Source: Pseudomonadota bacterium (lineage in GTDB: Bacteria > Pseudomonadota > Alphaproteobacteria > Rhodospirillales > 2-02-FULL-58-16). From it: a stretch of 18,053 nucleotides of DNA. The position numbers and the translations under genes are program-made. A model generated the notes under the pieces. That model searched no databases, was not told the DNA's origin, and was given only the letters and a program-made list of their open reading frames with translations. The stretch covers positions 1-18,053 of the forward strand of contig JADFHR010000027.1 of the NCBI GenBank assembly GCA_022567015.1. Direction: 5' to 3'. Positions 8,601 to 15,188 of the stretch are shown in pieces. Each line of letters starts with the position of its first letter. Position 1 is the stretch's first letter.

Positions 8601-8631
8601 CGGACGGCGGGAGAACGGGGTCCAAGCGTAA
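5602..8631 (+). CDS. glnE: Bifunctional glutamine synthetase adenylyltransferase / adenylyl-removing enzyme
   Basis: GlnE controls glutamine synthetase by attaching AMP to it (inactive form) or removing AMP, under PII and glutamine control, in the cytoplasm. The two nucleotidyltransferase domains are both present. The N-terminal removase domain has LGMGKLGARELNYSSDIDL (about residues 186-204, metal-binding Asp pair near 201/203). The C-terminal transferase domain has VAMGKLGGRE followed by TSDLDLIFIY (about residues 704-724, Asp near 719/721). Other family blocks include LGRGGIREIEFFVQ, VDMRLRPSG and HLRGGLVDVEF. Its length of about 1009 residues is normal. I chose ATG 5602 because GGAG lies nine bases upstream; an in-frame GTG at 5575 would add nine residues. 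The C-terminal tail is a short charged extension. The gene is followed 73 bp later by a FliL-family gene on the same strand. Confidence 0.96.
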   Translation: MRLFCFATGQSNLPHAANPDRAALGFERWREAVAQAGDSGLTDFAEAVMRDAGGRRLLEAVFGNSLHLTLSAVKDPGFLREILTEGPDAACAGVMSGLRRAGNDGLDGDRLARDLRVAKRRVALAVAVADIAGAWSLEQVTGALSDFAELALSRAAGHLLRAAAAGGAFTLPDADDPEKGSGLVVLGMGKLGARELNYSSDIDLIVLYDTDRVRTDRPEELHNHFVRLTRSFVRLMEERTADGYVFRTDLRLRPDPGATPVALSALAAETYYESLGQNWERAAMIKARPVAGDREAGAAFLERLTPFVWRKNLDFAAIQDIHSIKRQINAHRGGGTIALAGHNIKLGRGGIREIEFFVQTQQLIWGGREPELRCIATVDALRALAAKDRIAPQTADDLIAVYRYLRRVEHRLQMVDDEQTHTLPADEAGLRDLAAFLGYADAQAFGSDLLAHLRRVETHYSDLFEHAPALGAQGLAAGNLVFTGSEADPETINTIGRLGYKNPQTVDAAVRGWHHGRYRAMRSTRARELLTELMPALLKALAGTPEPDKAFLKFDEFLSGLPAGVQLFSMFYSNPHLLDLVAEIMGQAPRLAAHLSRRPSVLESVLTADFFDAPPPPAALAGELDGLLDQAGDFEDVLDNSRRWANDRKFQVGVQSLRGHLAPRAAAAALSNIAEAALSRLQPRVEKEFARQHGRVAGSAMAIVAMGKLGGREMTATSDLDLIFIYTAEQGAAASDGPKALPPSQYFARLSQRLIGAVTAQTAEGRLYEVDMRLRPSGSVGPIACSHEAFVRYHEKEAWTWEHMALTRARVIAGPAALHGLVDTALRETLTRSRDAGTLLTDVAEMRARMDSEHHTDLIWKVKHLRGGLVDVEFITQYLELKHAHAHPEILSPNTRTALRRLRDTGLLAAPVADDLIEGLDLWQAIQGLLRLTIEDESRREADGEIPEGLHETLARVGGAVDFVALKEKVTATAGRLHRHFVDLIEAPARAVADRRSGDNGRRENGVQA
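5613..5636. promoter_or_regulatory. Perfect 9-bp dyad at the start of glnE (possible operator or mRNA hairpin)
   Basis: TTGCTTTGC (5613-5621), a six-base spacer, and GCAAAGCAA (5628-5636) form a perfect inverted repeat in a locally AT-rich stretch at the first codons of glnE. This position also lies just upstream of the divergent AsmA-like gene. It could be a regulator site acting on both genes, or an mRNA hairpin near glnE translation initiation. There is no T-run after the stem on either strand, so it is not a terminator. Confidence 0.4.
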
Positions 8632-8704
8632 TGCCAATATAACAGTACACCGCCGGCGCGCGCCGCCCTCGACGCCGCAAAGAATAGAGACCCAGGAGAA
8701 CACA

Positions 8705-9280
8705 ATGGCCGACGACGACACCAAGGACGACGCCCCCGAGGAAAGCGAAGACGAAAAGCCCGAAGGCGCCGAGGGCGAAACCCCCGGGGACGCCGGGGAA
8801 GCGGACTCCAAACCGGCCAAGGGCATTCGCGCGATGCTGACCATCAGCAGGACGCTGCTCATCACCGGCGCCGCGGCCCTGTTCCTGGTCGGCGGCGGGG
8901 TGGCGCTGGTCTTCACCGGCGCCCTGGATTCCCTGATCGGCGGCGGACAGAAGAGGGTGACCGTGGAGCTGCCCGGCCCGCCGGTCCAATACGAGTTCCC
9001 GGTGCTTCTGGTCGATTTGAAAACCGGGCGCTGCCGTTCGCCGTTCATAAAACTGCGCGCCGTGGCGATGGTGTCCGAGCCGGACATGGCCCGCCTGGCC
9101 GAAGTGGAGACGCAGGTCGTGGACGCCTTCCAGGCCTTCCTGCGCGACCACGAACGCCAGGACCTGGTCGGCAAGGCGGGGACCGACAAGCTGCGCCAGG
9201 GCTTCCTGAGTATCCTCAACACGGCCCTGGAGCCCGCCAAGGCGCGGAACGTGCTGTTCCGCGAGATCCTGCTGCAGTAG
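8705..9280 (+). CDS. fliL: FliL-family flagellar basal body-associated protein
   Basis: FliL proteins sit in the inner membrane around the flagellar stator and support motor torque. This 191-residue protein has an acidic cytoplasmic N-terminus (residues 1-37, mostly D/E/K/G/P). One membrane segment spans about residues 50-70 (LLITGAAALFLVGGGVALVF). A periplasmic FliL domain follows. Typical features are YEFPVLLVDLKT near 96, FIKLRAV near 114, VVDAFQAFLRDHERQDLVGKAG near 138-159, and the C-terminal NVLFREILLQ. AGGAG lies six bases upstream of the ATG. No flagellar gene is near; it follows glnE after 73 bp and may be cotranscribed. It may be a FliL paralogue with a role outside the main flagellar operon. 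The family call is fairly firm, the specific role is not. Confidence 0.85.
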   Translation: MADDDTKDDAPEESEDEKPEGAEGETPGDAGEADSKPAKGIRAMLTISRTLLITGAAALFLVGGGVALVFTGALDSLIGGGQKRVTVELPGPPVQYEFPVLLVDLKTGRCRSPFIKLRAVAMVSEPDMARLAEVETQVVDAFQAFLRDHERQDLVGKAGTDKLRQGFLSILNTALEPAKARNVLFREILLQ

Positions 9281-9330
9281 GTGCCCGTTTACCGGCGGCC
9301 GTCGTCACTGACGGGGAAACCGGCGTCCGC

Positions 9331-10459
9331 TCAGCCGGAGCCCCCGGACGCCGCCCCGCCGCCGGTGACGCGGGCCGCCAGGGCGGCGGCCATGAAGTCG
9401 TCCAGGTCGCCGTCGAGGACGGCCTGGGTGTTGCTGGTCTCGACGCCGGTGCGCAGGTCCTTGACCATCTGATAGGGCTGCAGGACGTAGGAACGGATCT
9501 GGTGGCCCCAGCCGATGTCGGTCCTGGCCTCGTGGCCGGCGCGGAGCTCGGCCTCGCGCTTCTGCAGCTCCTGCTCATACAGCCGCGCCTTCAGCATGGC
9601 CATGGCGGCGGCCCGGTTCTTGTGCTGGGAGCGGTCGTTCTGGCACTGCACCACGATGCCGGTGGGAAGATGGGTCATGCGCACGGCGCTGTCGGTCTTG
9701 TTGATGTGCTGGCCGCCGGCGCCCGAGGCGCGGTAGGTGTCGACGCGCAGGTCCTTGTCCAGGATCTCGATCTCGATGGTCTCGTCGACCACCGGATAGG
9801 CCCACAGGGACGCGAAGCTGGTGTGGCGCCGGGCGCTGGAATCGAAGGGCGAGATGCGGACCAGCCGGTGCACGCCGCTTTCCGTCTTCAGCCAGCCGTA
9901 GGCGTTATGCCCCGTCACCTTGAGGGTGGTCGACTTGATGCCCGCCTCCTCGCCGGGGCTTTCTTCCAGCCACGCCACCGTGTAGCCGCGCCGCTCGGCC
10001 CAGCGGCTGTACATGCGCACCATCATCCCGGCCCAATCCTGGGCCTCGGTGCCGCCGGCCCCGGCGTGGACCTCGAGAAAACAGTCGTTGGCGTCGGCCT
10101 CGCCCGACAGCAGGGTCTGCACCTCCGCCTGGGCTGCTTTCTTGCGCAACGCGACCAATGCCGCCTCGGCCTCGCCGACCACGTCCGTGTCGCCCTCCGC
10201 CTCGCCCAGTTCCACCAGCTCCACGTTGTCGGCCAGGTCGCGCGCCAGGGTGTCGATGGCGCCCAGGCTGTTTTCCAGGCGCGTGCGTTCGCGCATCAGG
10301 GCCTGCGCCCGGGTGGAATCGTCCCACAGGTTCGGATCCTCGGCCTTGGCGTTCAGCTCCTGGAGACGGCGGGCGGTGGCGTCGTAGTCAAAGGTGCCTC
10401 CTCAGCAGCTCCAGGGTCTGCTTGATCTCTTCGGTGATGGCTTCGATTTCCGCGCGCAT
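9331..10459 (-). CDS. prfB: Peptide chain release factor 2 (expressed by programmed +1 frameshift)
   Basis: RF2 recognises UAA and UGA stop codons and triggers peptide release. The gene is in two frames. Codons 1-23 run from ATG 10459 to CTT (10393-10391), then an in-frame TGA (10390-10388). A +1 shift over the TGA resumes at GAC (10389) and continues for 352 residues to the stop at 9331, giving 375 residues. The RF2 codon-recognition tripeptide SPF is at about 203-205 ([15 protein letters not shown]). The catalytic GGQ is at about 248-250 ([16 protein letters not shown]), as in well-known RF2 proteins. A frame-naive annotation would start at 10296 and lose the N-terminal 54 residues. GGAG lies nine bases before the ATG. 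It is last in the amiC - mrcA - prfB run and converges on the FliL gene with a 50-bp gap. Confidence 0.97.
10387..10402 (-). promoter_or_regulatory. prfB: Programmed +1 frameshift site of prfB
   Basis: On the minus strand the site reads AGGAGG, CAC, CTT, TGA, C. A Shine-Dalgarno-like AGGAGG sits three bases before the slippery CTT, followed by the weak stop context TGA C. This is the established autoregulatory recoding signal of RF2: when RF2 is scarce the ribosome slips and makes more RF2. Both flanking frames encode RF2 sequence and join without gap or duplication. Confidence 0.97.
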
Positions 10460-10503
10460 GGGTGCGGTCTCCGTCGGTGAGCTCGGCCCGGGGACGAGGG
10501 TCT

Positions 10504-10518
10504 CCGGGTTTTACCCGG
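10504..10518. other. Small hairpin between mrcA and prfB
   Basis: CCGGGT and ACCCGG form a perfect six-base stem with a three-base loop in the 114-bp gap between mrcA and prfB. There is no T-run after it on the minus strand, so it is at most a weak attenuator or RNA-stability element. The two genes are probably still cotranscribed. Confidence 0.3.
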
Positions 10519-10573
10519 AATGGCCGCGCCGGCACAAGACACCCGCGCCGGGGCGGGGCACTATAGGAGGTAC

Positions 10574-13009
10574 TCAGTACAGCCCTCCGGTGCCGGTGGT
10601 CCGGGGACCGATGCTGACCCCCTCCACGATCTCGGACGTTCCCGTGGGGACCGTGCCCGGCTTGAAGGCCTCGAGGATGACGCCGCGATCCCCGGGCCGC
10701 GCCAGCCGCCCGGTGAGCCCGTTGACCCGCACCAGACGGATGCCCGGCGGGACGCGGAAGGGAATGGCCGGCTTCCCGGCGAGGGCCGCGGCCATGAAAT
10801 CGCGGAAGATCGGGCCGGCGACGCTTGCGCCCTGCTCGGCGCGGCCCAAGGTGCGGGGCCGGTCGAAGCCGGCGAACACGCCCACCGCCAGATCGGGCGA
10901 GAAGCCGATGAACCAGGTGTCGAAGGTGTTGTTCGTGGTCCCGGTCTTGCCCGCCAGCGGCTTGCCGACCGCCTTGACGCGCCTGCCGGTGCCGCGCTCG
11001 ACCACGCCGCGAAGCATGGACACCAACTGATAGGCGCTGGCGGGATCGGTTACGGACTCGCGGGTGTCGGGTACGACCGGCACCGGCTGGCGGGTCCACG
11101 CATCGGCGCGGCAGTCTTCGCAGACGCGCGTGTCGTGGCGGAACACGGTGCGCCCATGGCGGTCCTGGATGCGGTCGATCAGACTGGGCGTGATCCGCTT
11201 GCCGCCGTTGACCAGCATGGCGTACGCGGTGGTCAGCCGGAGCAACGTCGTCTCCGCGGCCCCGAGCGCCATGGCCAGCCGCCTCGGCATCAGGTCGACG
11301 ACGCCCAGCCGTTCGGCGTACTCGGCGACCATGTCGATGCCGATGGTCTGGGCCAGGCGCACGGTCATCAGGTTACGGGACTTCTCTATCCCCAAGCGCA
11401 TGGTGCTGGGTCCGTAGAACCTCTTGGTGTAGTTGGCGGGGCGCCATTTGGGCAGCCCCGGCCCCTGGTCGATGACGAAGGGCGCATCCAGGATCAGGGT
11501 GGACGGCGTGAACCCGTAGTCCAGCGCCGCCAGATAGACGATGGGCTTGAAGGCCGAGCCCGGCTGGCGCATGGCCTGGGTGACCCGGTTGAATTCGCTC
11601 GCCGCGAAAGAGTACCCGCCGACCATGGCCAGCACCCGTCCCGTGTGGGGGTCCAGCGCCACCAGCGCGCCGTTGATATCCGGGATCTGCCGCAGGCTGA
11701 AGGACGGGCGCGCCAGGGCGCCGCTCCCGGCATCGGCGGCGGCGGCTTCCGGCTCCAGCGGCGCCACGGCAACCACGTCGCCGGGACCCAAAACGTCCGC
11801 CGGACGGCGCACCCGCGGCCCCAGCCTTTGCTCCTTTTGCCACGGCCGCGCCCACTTCAGTCCCGCCAACGGGATGCGGCCGCGGGTTTCATCGGCGAAG
11901 CCGATGTCGGCCCCGGCCTTGTCGAGGGCCAGCACCACCGCCATCCGCCATTCGCCAATCCCCGGCGGCGCCTGCAACCGGGCCAGCTTTTCCGCCCACG
12001 CGACGCCCCCCTCGGCGGTGTCTTCGAAGCGGGTGATCGGTCCGCGCCAGCCGTGGCGCCGGTCGTAGGCCTCGAGCCCCTGGCGCAGCACCCGGGCGGC
12101 GATGGCCTGAAGCCCGGGATCCAGGGTCGTGCGCACCGACAGTCCGCCCTTGTACAGTTGGGTCTCGCCATAGCGGCCGAGGAGCTCCCGGCGCACCTCC
12201 TCGGCGAAATACTCGGCGTCGACGAATTCGATCTCGGAGCGCCGGTGCACGGCCATGGGCTCGGCCTTGGCCCGCACCGCCTCGTCCACGGTGATGGACA
12301 CGTCCGCCAACATGCGCCCGATGACCCAGTCCCGGCGCACCTTGGCCGCTTCGGGGTAGAGAAGCGGATTGTAATTGTTCGGCGCCTTGGGCAGGGCGGC
12401 GAGGAAGGCGGCCTCGGCGATCGACAACTCATCCAGGGACTTGTTGAAATAGTTCAGCGCCGCCGCCGCCACGCCGTAGGAGCCGAAGCCCAGGTAGATC
12501 TGGTTGAGGTAGAGCTCCAGGATCCGGTCCTTGGAAAAGGCGCGTTCGATGCGAAACGCCAGGATCGCCTCCTTGATCTTGCGATCCCAGGACACCTCGT
12601 TGCTCAACAGGAAATTCTTGGCCACCTGCTGGGTGATGGTGGAGGCGCCGACGGGGCGGCGCTGTTGGCCGATGTTCTTGACGTTGGTCAGCACCGCCCG
12701 CAAGACGCCGATCACGTCGATGCCGGGATGGTAATAGAAATTCTTGTCCTCGGCGGCGAGGAACGCCTGCACCACCCGCCGCGGCATGGCCTTGACGGGC
12801 ACGAAGACACGCTTCTCGATGGCGTACTCGGCCAGCAGCCGCCCGTCGCCGGCATGCACACGGGTCATCACCGGTGGCTGGTAATCGGCAAGCTGGGTGT
12901 AATCGGGGAGGTCGCGTCCGAAGTGCTGGAACACGAAAAGCGCCCCGCCCACGCCGAGGATGGCGACAATCACCAAAATGCCAAGAACGGTGGCGGCAAT
13001 TCTTACCAT
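10574..13009 (-). CDS. mrcA: Penicillin-binding protein 1A (bifunctional peptidoglycan glycosyltransferase/transpeptidase)
   Basis: This class A PBP polymerises lipid II into glycan strands and cross-links them in the periplasm. The 811-residue protein has one N-terminal membrane anchor (about residues 5-27). The GT51 domain (about 50-225) has the catalytic Glu in AAEDKNFYYHPGID (E87) and the GASTITQQVAKN block at 121-132. An intermediate OB-like region occupies about 310-430. The transpeptidase domain has the nucleophile motif GSAFKP (S485, K488), SRN (544-546) and KTGT (688-691). All catalytic motifs are intact. Its start at ATG 13009 has only weak ribosome binding sequence. It lies downstream of amiC on the same strand, but a 229-bp repeat element sits between them. 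It is followed by prfB after 114 bp. Confidence 0.97.
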   Translation of the reverse strand: MVRIAATVLGILVIVAILGVGGALFVFQHFGRDLPDYTQLADYQPPVMTRVHAGDGRLLAEYAIEKRVFVPVKAMPRRVVQAFLAAEDKNFYYHPGIDVIGVLRAVLTNVKNIGQQRRPVGASTITQQVAKNFLLSNEVSWDRKIKEAILAFRIERAFSKDRILELYLNQIYLGFGSYGVAAAALNYFNKSLDELSIAEAAFLAALPKAPNNYNPLLYPEAAKVRRDWVIGRMLADVSITVDEAVRAKAEPMAVHRRSEIEFVDAEYFAEEVRRELLGRYGETQLYKGGLSVRTTLDPGLQAIAARVLRQGLEAYDRRHGWRGPITRFEDTAEGGVAWAEKLARLQAPPGIGEWRMAVVLALDKAGADIGFADETRGRIPLAGLKWARPWQKEQRLGPRVRRPADVLGPGDVVAVAPLEPEAAAADAGSGALARPSFSLRQIPDINGALVALDPHTGRVLAMVGGYSFAASEFNRVTQAMRQPGSAFKPIVYLAALDYGFTPSTLILDAPFVIDQGPGLPKWRPANYTKRFYGPSTMRLGIEKSRNLMTVRLAQTIGIDMVAEYAERLGVVDLMPRRLAMALGAAETTLLRLTTAYAMLVNGGKRITPSLIDRIQDRHGRTVFRHDTRVCEDCRADAWTRQPVPVVPDTRESVTDPASAYQLVSMLRGVVERGTGRRVKAVGKPLAGKTGTTNNTFDTWFIGFSPDLAVGVFAGFDRPRTLGRAEQGASVAGPIFRDFMAAALAGKPAIPFRVPPGIRLVRVNGLTGRLARPGDRGVILEAFKPGTVPTGTSEIVEGVSIGPRTTGTGGLY

Positions 13010-13110
13010 GAGGCACTCAACGTGGGGTCATCGGGCCGTCGCCAAGGAGCCTTCCTCCTGGCGCCGGGCCCGGGGAGCCGGTATCGGGGCCGAGGCCCCG
13101 GCGGTGCTTA

Positions 13111-13339
13111 TACCAAGGGTCGCTGATCATGACTCATAGAGAGCGCGTAGGCGGCTCGTCGGGCAGGAGGAAAGTTGCAGGCGATGCGGCGCATCGTCAA
13201 AACTTTTCGACGCCCTCCGACGGGCCGCATACGCGACCGCAACGGCGGCTTACCAAGGCTTTCGGACGGCGTCGCGCACGCTTAGGGCCGAAAACCTTGG
13301 TAAGCCGGCTCGTCGGGTCATGATCAGCGTCCCTTGGTA
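13111..13339. mobile_element. MITE-like non-coding element with 25-bp terminal inverted repeats
   Basis: The left end (13111-13135) and the inverted right end (13315-13339) match at 23 of 25 positions, both starting TACCAAGGG and containing CGCTGATCATGAC. TTA stands directly outside each end (13108-13110 and 13340-13342), consistent with a 3-bp target duplication. The 229-bp interior has no convincing gene. It holds a 19-bp inner inverted repeat (separate entry) and an 11-base direct repeat GGCTCGTCGGG at 13153-13163 and 13307-13317. A solo end of the same family is at 2128-2162. The size, TIRs and lack of a transposase are typical of a MITE mobilised in trans. A TNA-type 3-bp duplication is known for some IS5-family transposases, which is only a hint. 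It separates amiC from mrcA. Confidence 0.8.
13247..13306. repeat. Inner long hairpin of the MITE-like element
   Basis: GGCTTACCAAGGCTTTCGG at 13247-13265 and its inverted copy at 13288-13306 pair at 18 of 19 positions around a 22-base loop. The arm contains TACCAAGG, the same eight bases as the outer terminal repeat, so the element looks nested, with an end-like sequence repeated inside. In RNA from either strand this would fold strongly. Confidence 0.8.
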
Positions 13340-13502
13340 TTAGGCGCACCACGGCGGAATGCTTGGTTCGTGCGAACCATAACCGAAGCGGACGATTCAG
13401 ATATATGGTTACGATACCCTCAGAATGTGGCCGAGTTATGGCCGTGTCGGTCAAAGTTTCACCGGCCCGGAGAGGCCGTTTCCGGCCTTTCGAGGCGGCG
13501 CC
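13340..13502. other. Intergenic remainder between the MITE-like element and the amiC end
   Basis: No gene is seen in this stretch. It contains a perfect hairpin TGGTTCG/CGAACCA at 13364-13379 with a two-base loop. A second one nearer the amiC stop is listed as a possible terminator. Confidence 0.5.
13473..13488 (-). terminator. Possible weak terminator hairpin after amiC
   Basis: AGGCCG and CGGCCT pair perfectly with a four-base loop (GAAA on the minus strand), 15 bases past the amiC stop. There is no clear T-run after the stem on the minus strand, so it may only stabilise or slow the transcript end. If it terminates, mrcA would need its own promoter. Confidence 0.3.
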
Positions 13503-14786
13503 TTATTTTCGCGTCGCCTCTTCCACGCGGGCAAAATATCCGTCCACCGCGCGCACCACGGCGGCGGCCAGCTTGGCACGGTATTTCTTGCTCCTGAGGG
13601 CCTTTTCGTCCTCGCGGTTGGACAGGAATCCCACCTCCAGAAGGACCGACGGAACATCGGGCGCCTTGAGCACGGCGAAGCCGGCAAACCGGTGGGAACG
13701 GCGCAGAACCCGCGTTTTGCGCCTCAGTTCCTTGATCAACAGGGAGGCGAAGCGGACCGATTCGTTCATGGATTCGCGCTGGGCCAGGTCGATAAGGATG
13801 TTGGCCACCTCCGGCGTTTCGTGGGTGAGATCGATGCCGGCGATGAGATCGGCCTTGTTCTCTTTCTCCGCCAGGGCCTCCGCCTCCTTGTCGGAGGCGC
13901 GCTCCGAGAGGGTATAGACCGAAAGGCCGCGCACCTTGCGGTTTTTGATGGCGTCCGCGTGTATGGACATGAACAACCGGGCGCCGGCGTCGCGGCCCTT
14001 GGCGACACGGTCGCGCAGGCGGAGGAAGATATCGCGCTCGCGGGTCAGCACGACGCGGAACCGCCCGGTGCGTTCCAACTGGGCCTTCATTTCGCGGGCC
14101 ACGGCGAGGGTCACGTGTTTCTCGTAGATGCCGCCGACGCTGGTGGTGCCCGGATCGATGCCGCCGTGGCCGGGGTCGATCACGATGACCGGCTTCGACT
14201 CTGCGCGCCGGGGCTTGTCTGCGCGCCGGGGCTTGCGCAGGGGCGGCGGCGGCACCGCCGTCTTGGCCGTGCCGTAACCGGGACGCGGGCGGGCGGGCAC
14301 GGGTGTCAGGGACGCCGCCCGGGCGTCCGGCCGGCCCGCGCGCTTGAGAAACGCCGCGCGGCTCGTCGGCACCAGGTCCAGGACCAGGCGGTAGGCGTGA
14401 ACGCCCGCGGGCACCAGCAGGAACGCCTTGTCCACGGCCGCGGGTCCGTTCATATCCAGCACCACGCGCGAGATGCCCGGCTTGAACAGGCCGTAACGGA
14501 GTTTCGCCAACAGTCCCCTCCTTTCGGGCAGGGGACGCACCGGCAGACGCCAAGCCACCGCCGGCAGGTCGATAACCACCCGGTAGGGGTCGGCCAGGGT
14601 GAACACGCGAAATTCGACGCGACCGGTCAGGTCAAGGACGAAACGGGTCGTCTTCGCATTTTCGCCGACGCGAAGGTCGGTGACGACGGTTTGCCCCGCC
14701 GCCGCGGGCCGCGGGCCCGACCCCATGCAGAGCACCGCCGCCAGAGCCAGAAAGGCCGAACGCAGGACTGGACCATCACGCCACAT
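13503..14786 (-). CDS. amiC: N-acetylmuramoyl-L-alanine amidase with AMIN domain (AmiC type)
   Basis: This periplasmic zinc amidase removes stem peptides from peptidoglycan, mainly at division septa. The 427-residue protein has a signal peptide (LRSAFLALAAVLCMG, likely cleaved after AAA near residue 30). An AMIN domain (about 33-140) targets the septum or peptidoglycan. A basic/proline linker (about 150-197) precedes the Amidase_3 domain. The zinc ligands are visible: H207 in DPGHGG, E222 in GIYEKHV, H276 in SIHAD, and catalytic E384 in LLEVGFLSN. The segment of about 296-340 (SDKEAEALAEKENKAD) matches the position of the autoinhibitory helix known in AmiB/AmiC, usually relieved by EnvC-type LytM activators. 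It is divergent from rne, with mrcA and prfB downstream on the same strand. Confidence 0.95.
   Translation of the reverse strand: MWRDGPVLRSAFLALAAVLCMGSGPRPAAAGQTVVTDLRVGENAKTTRFVLDLTGRVEFRVFTLADPYRVVIDLPAVAWRLPVRPLPERRGLLAKLRYGLFKPGISRVVLDMNGPAAVDKAFLLVPAGVHAYRLVLDLVPTSRAAFLKRAGRPDARAASLTPVPARPRPGYGTAKTAVPPPPLRKPRRADKPRRAESKPVIVIDPGHGGIDPGTTSVGGIYEKHVTLAVAREMKAQLERTGRFRVVLTRERDIFLRLRDRVAKGRDAGARLFMSIHADAIKNRKVRGLSVYTLSERASDKEAEALAEKENKADLIAGIDLTHETPEVANILIDLAQRESMNESVRFASLLIKELRRKTRVLRRSHRFAGFAVLKAPDVPSVLLEVGFLSNREDEKALRSKKYRAKLAAAVVRAVDGYFARVEEATRK
14201..14236 (-). repeat. 18-bp tandem duplication in the amiC linker
   Basis: Two copies of an 18-base unit (17 of 18 identical) encode KPRRAD KPRRAE in the linker between the AMIN and amidase domains. 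It is in frame and probably neutral length variation of a disordered basic linker. Confidence 0.8.
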
Positions 14787-14815
14787 GTAGCGTCTTCCCG
14801 CTGTAGGACTTAGAG

Positions 14816-14844
14816 ATATATCCGTATTCCCGGGCGTGCCTCAA
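14816..14844 (-). promoter_or_regulatory. Candidate sigma-70 promoter of amiC
   Basis: On the minus strand TTGAGG (14844-14839), 17 bases, and ATATAT (14821-14816) give a reasonable -35/-10 pair in an AT-rich spot 30 bp before the amiC start. This is prediction from pattern only. Confidence 0.35.
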
Positions 14845-14910
14845 CGTCAACCCGGCTTCCGCGCACAGCCGGCAACGGTCTGTGCGCCTGGGCCGAAGGG
14901 ACAAGAGGTA

Positions 14911-14944
14911 TTGTCGAACCAAATCCCTACCGTTATGTTAACGG
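14911..14944 (+). promoter_or_regulatory. Candidate rne promoter with overlapping dyad
   Basis: TTGTCG (14911-14916), 17 bases, and TATGTT (14934-14939) form a candidate sigma-70 promoter. A perfect inverted repeat CCGTTA/TAACGG with a three-base centre (14930-14944) covers the -10 element, as an operator would. The predicted transcript would have a leader of roughly 240 bases before the rne start. Confidence 0.4.
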
Positions 14945-14954
14945 ATGGCGGCAG

Positions 14955-15006
14955 TTGAATCGGCCAGTCATGGCCCGCAATTGAATCGGCCCGTCATGGC
15001 CCGGCC
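14955..15006 (+). repeat. 26-bp tandem repeat in the rne leader
   Basis: Two adjacent 26-base units starting TTGAATCGGCC match at 22 of 26 positions. Each unit contains GGCC, six bases, GGCC, so each can form a small dyad. They lie shortly after the predicted start of the rne transcript. Confidence 0.75.
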
Positions 15007-15128
15007 GCCCCAAGATATCCGAGGATTTCCCATGCCGGACAAGGCAGCGCGAACGAATCCCAACGTGACCCCGCCGTTTCATGCGAACGGAGGATTCGTC
15101 GCAGGCGCCGCCGGCGTTTCAAACATGC

Positions 15129-15172
15129 GTACCCGCCGCACCCGACGCCAAGTGTCGGGGGCGGCGGCGTAC
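15129..15172 (+). promoter_or_regulatory. Strong hairpin just before the rne Shine-Dalgarno site
   Basis: The left arm (15129-15146, starting GTACCCGCCGC) and right arm (15154-15172, ending GCGGCGTAC) pair over 17 base pairs with one bulge and one mismatch around a seven-base loop. The stem ends one base before the GGAG (15174-15177) of rne. No T-run follows, so it is not a terminator. E. coli rne is autoregulated through hairpins in its 5' leader, and a similar role here is a reasonable inference. Confidence 0.6.
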
Positions 15173-15188
15173 TGGAGTGACGAAATTA

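Noticed and set aside
8654..8665. 12-bp palindrome CGGCGCGCGCCG after glnE
   Set aside because: It is a simple GC alternation with no T-run, and there is no evidence for a terminator or operator.
5518..9240. Minus-strand ORF of 1240 codons
   Set aside because: It is antisense to glnE and the FliL gene, both of which have clear family motifs; the shadow has none.
13017..13031. Four-codon upstream ORF before mrcA (MTPR)
   Set aside because: It has no own ribosome binding site at proper spacing, and such short frames occur by chance.
10520..13126. Plus-strand ORF of 868 codons
   Set aside because: It is antisense to mrcA, whose catalytic motifs are all intact.
13197..13454. Minus ORF of 85 codons across the MITE-like element
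   Set aside because: It spans the element boundary and reads through inverted repeats, so it is not a gene.
15081..15188. 36-residue N-terminal extension of RNase E
   Set aside because: RNase E proteins begin at the MATKRMLIDA segment; the extension covers the leader hairpin and is not family-like.
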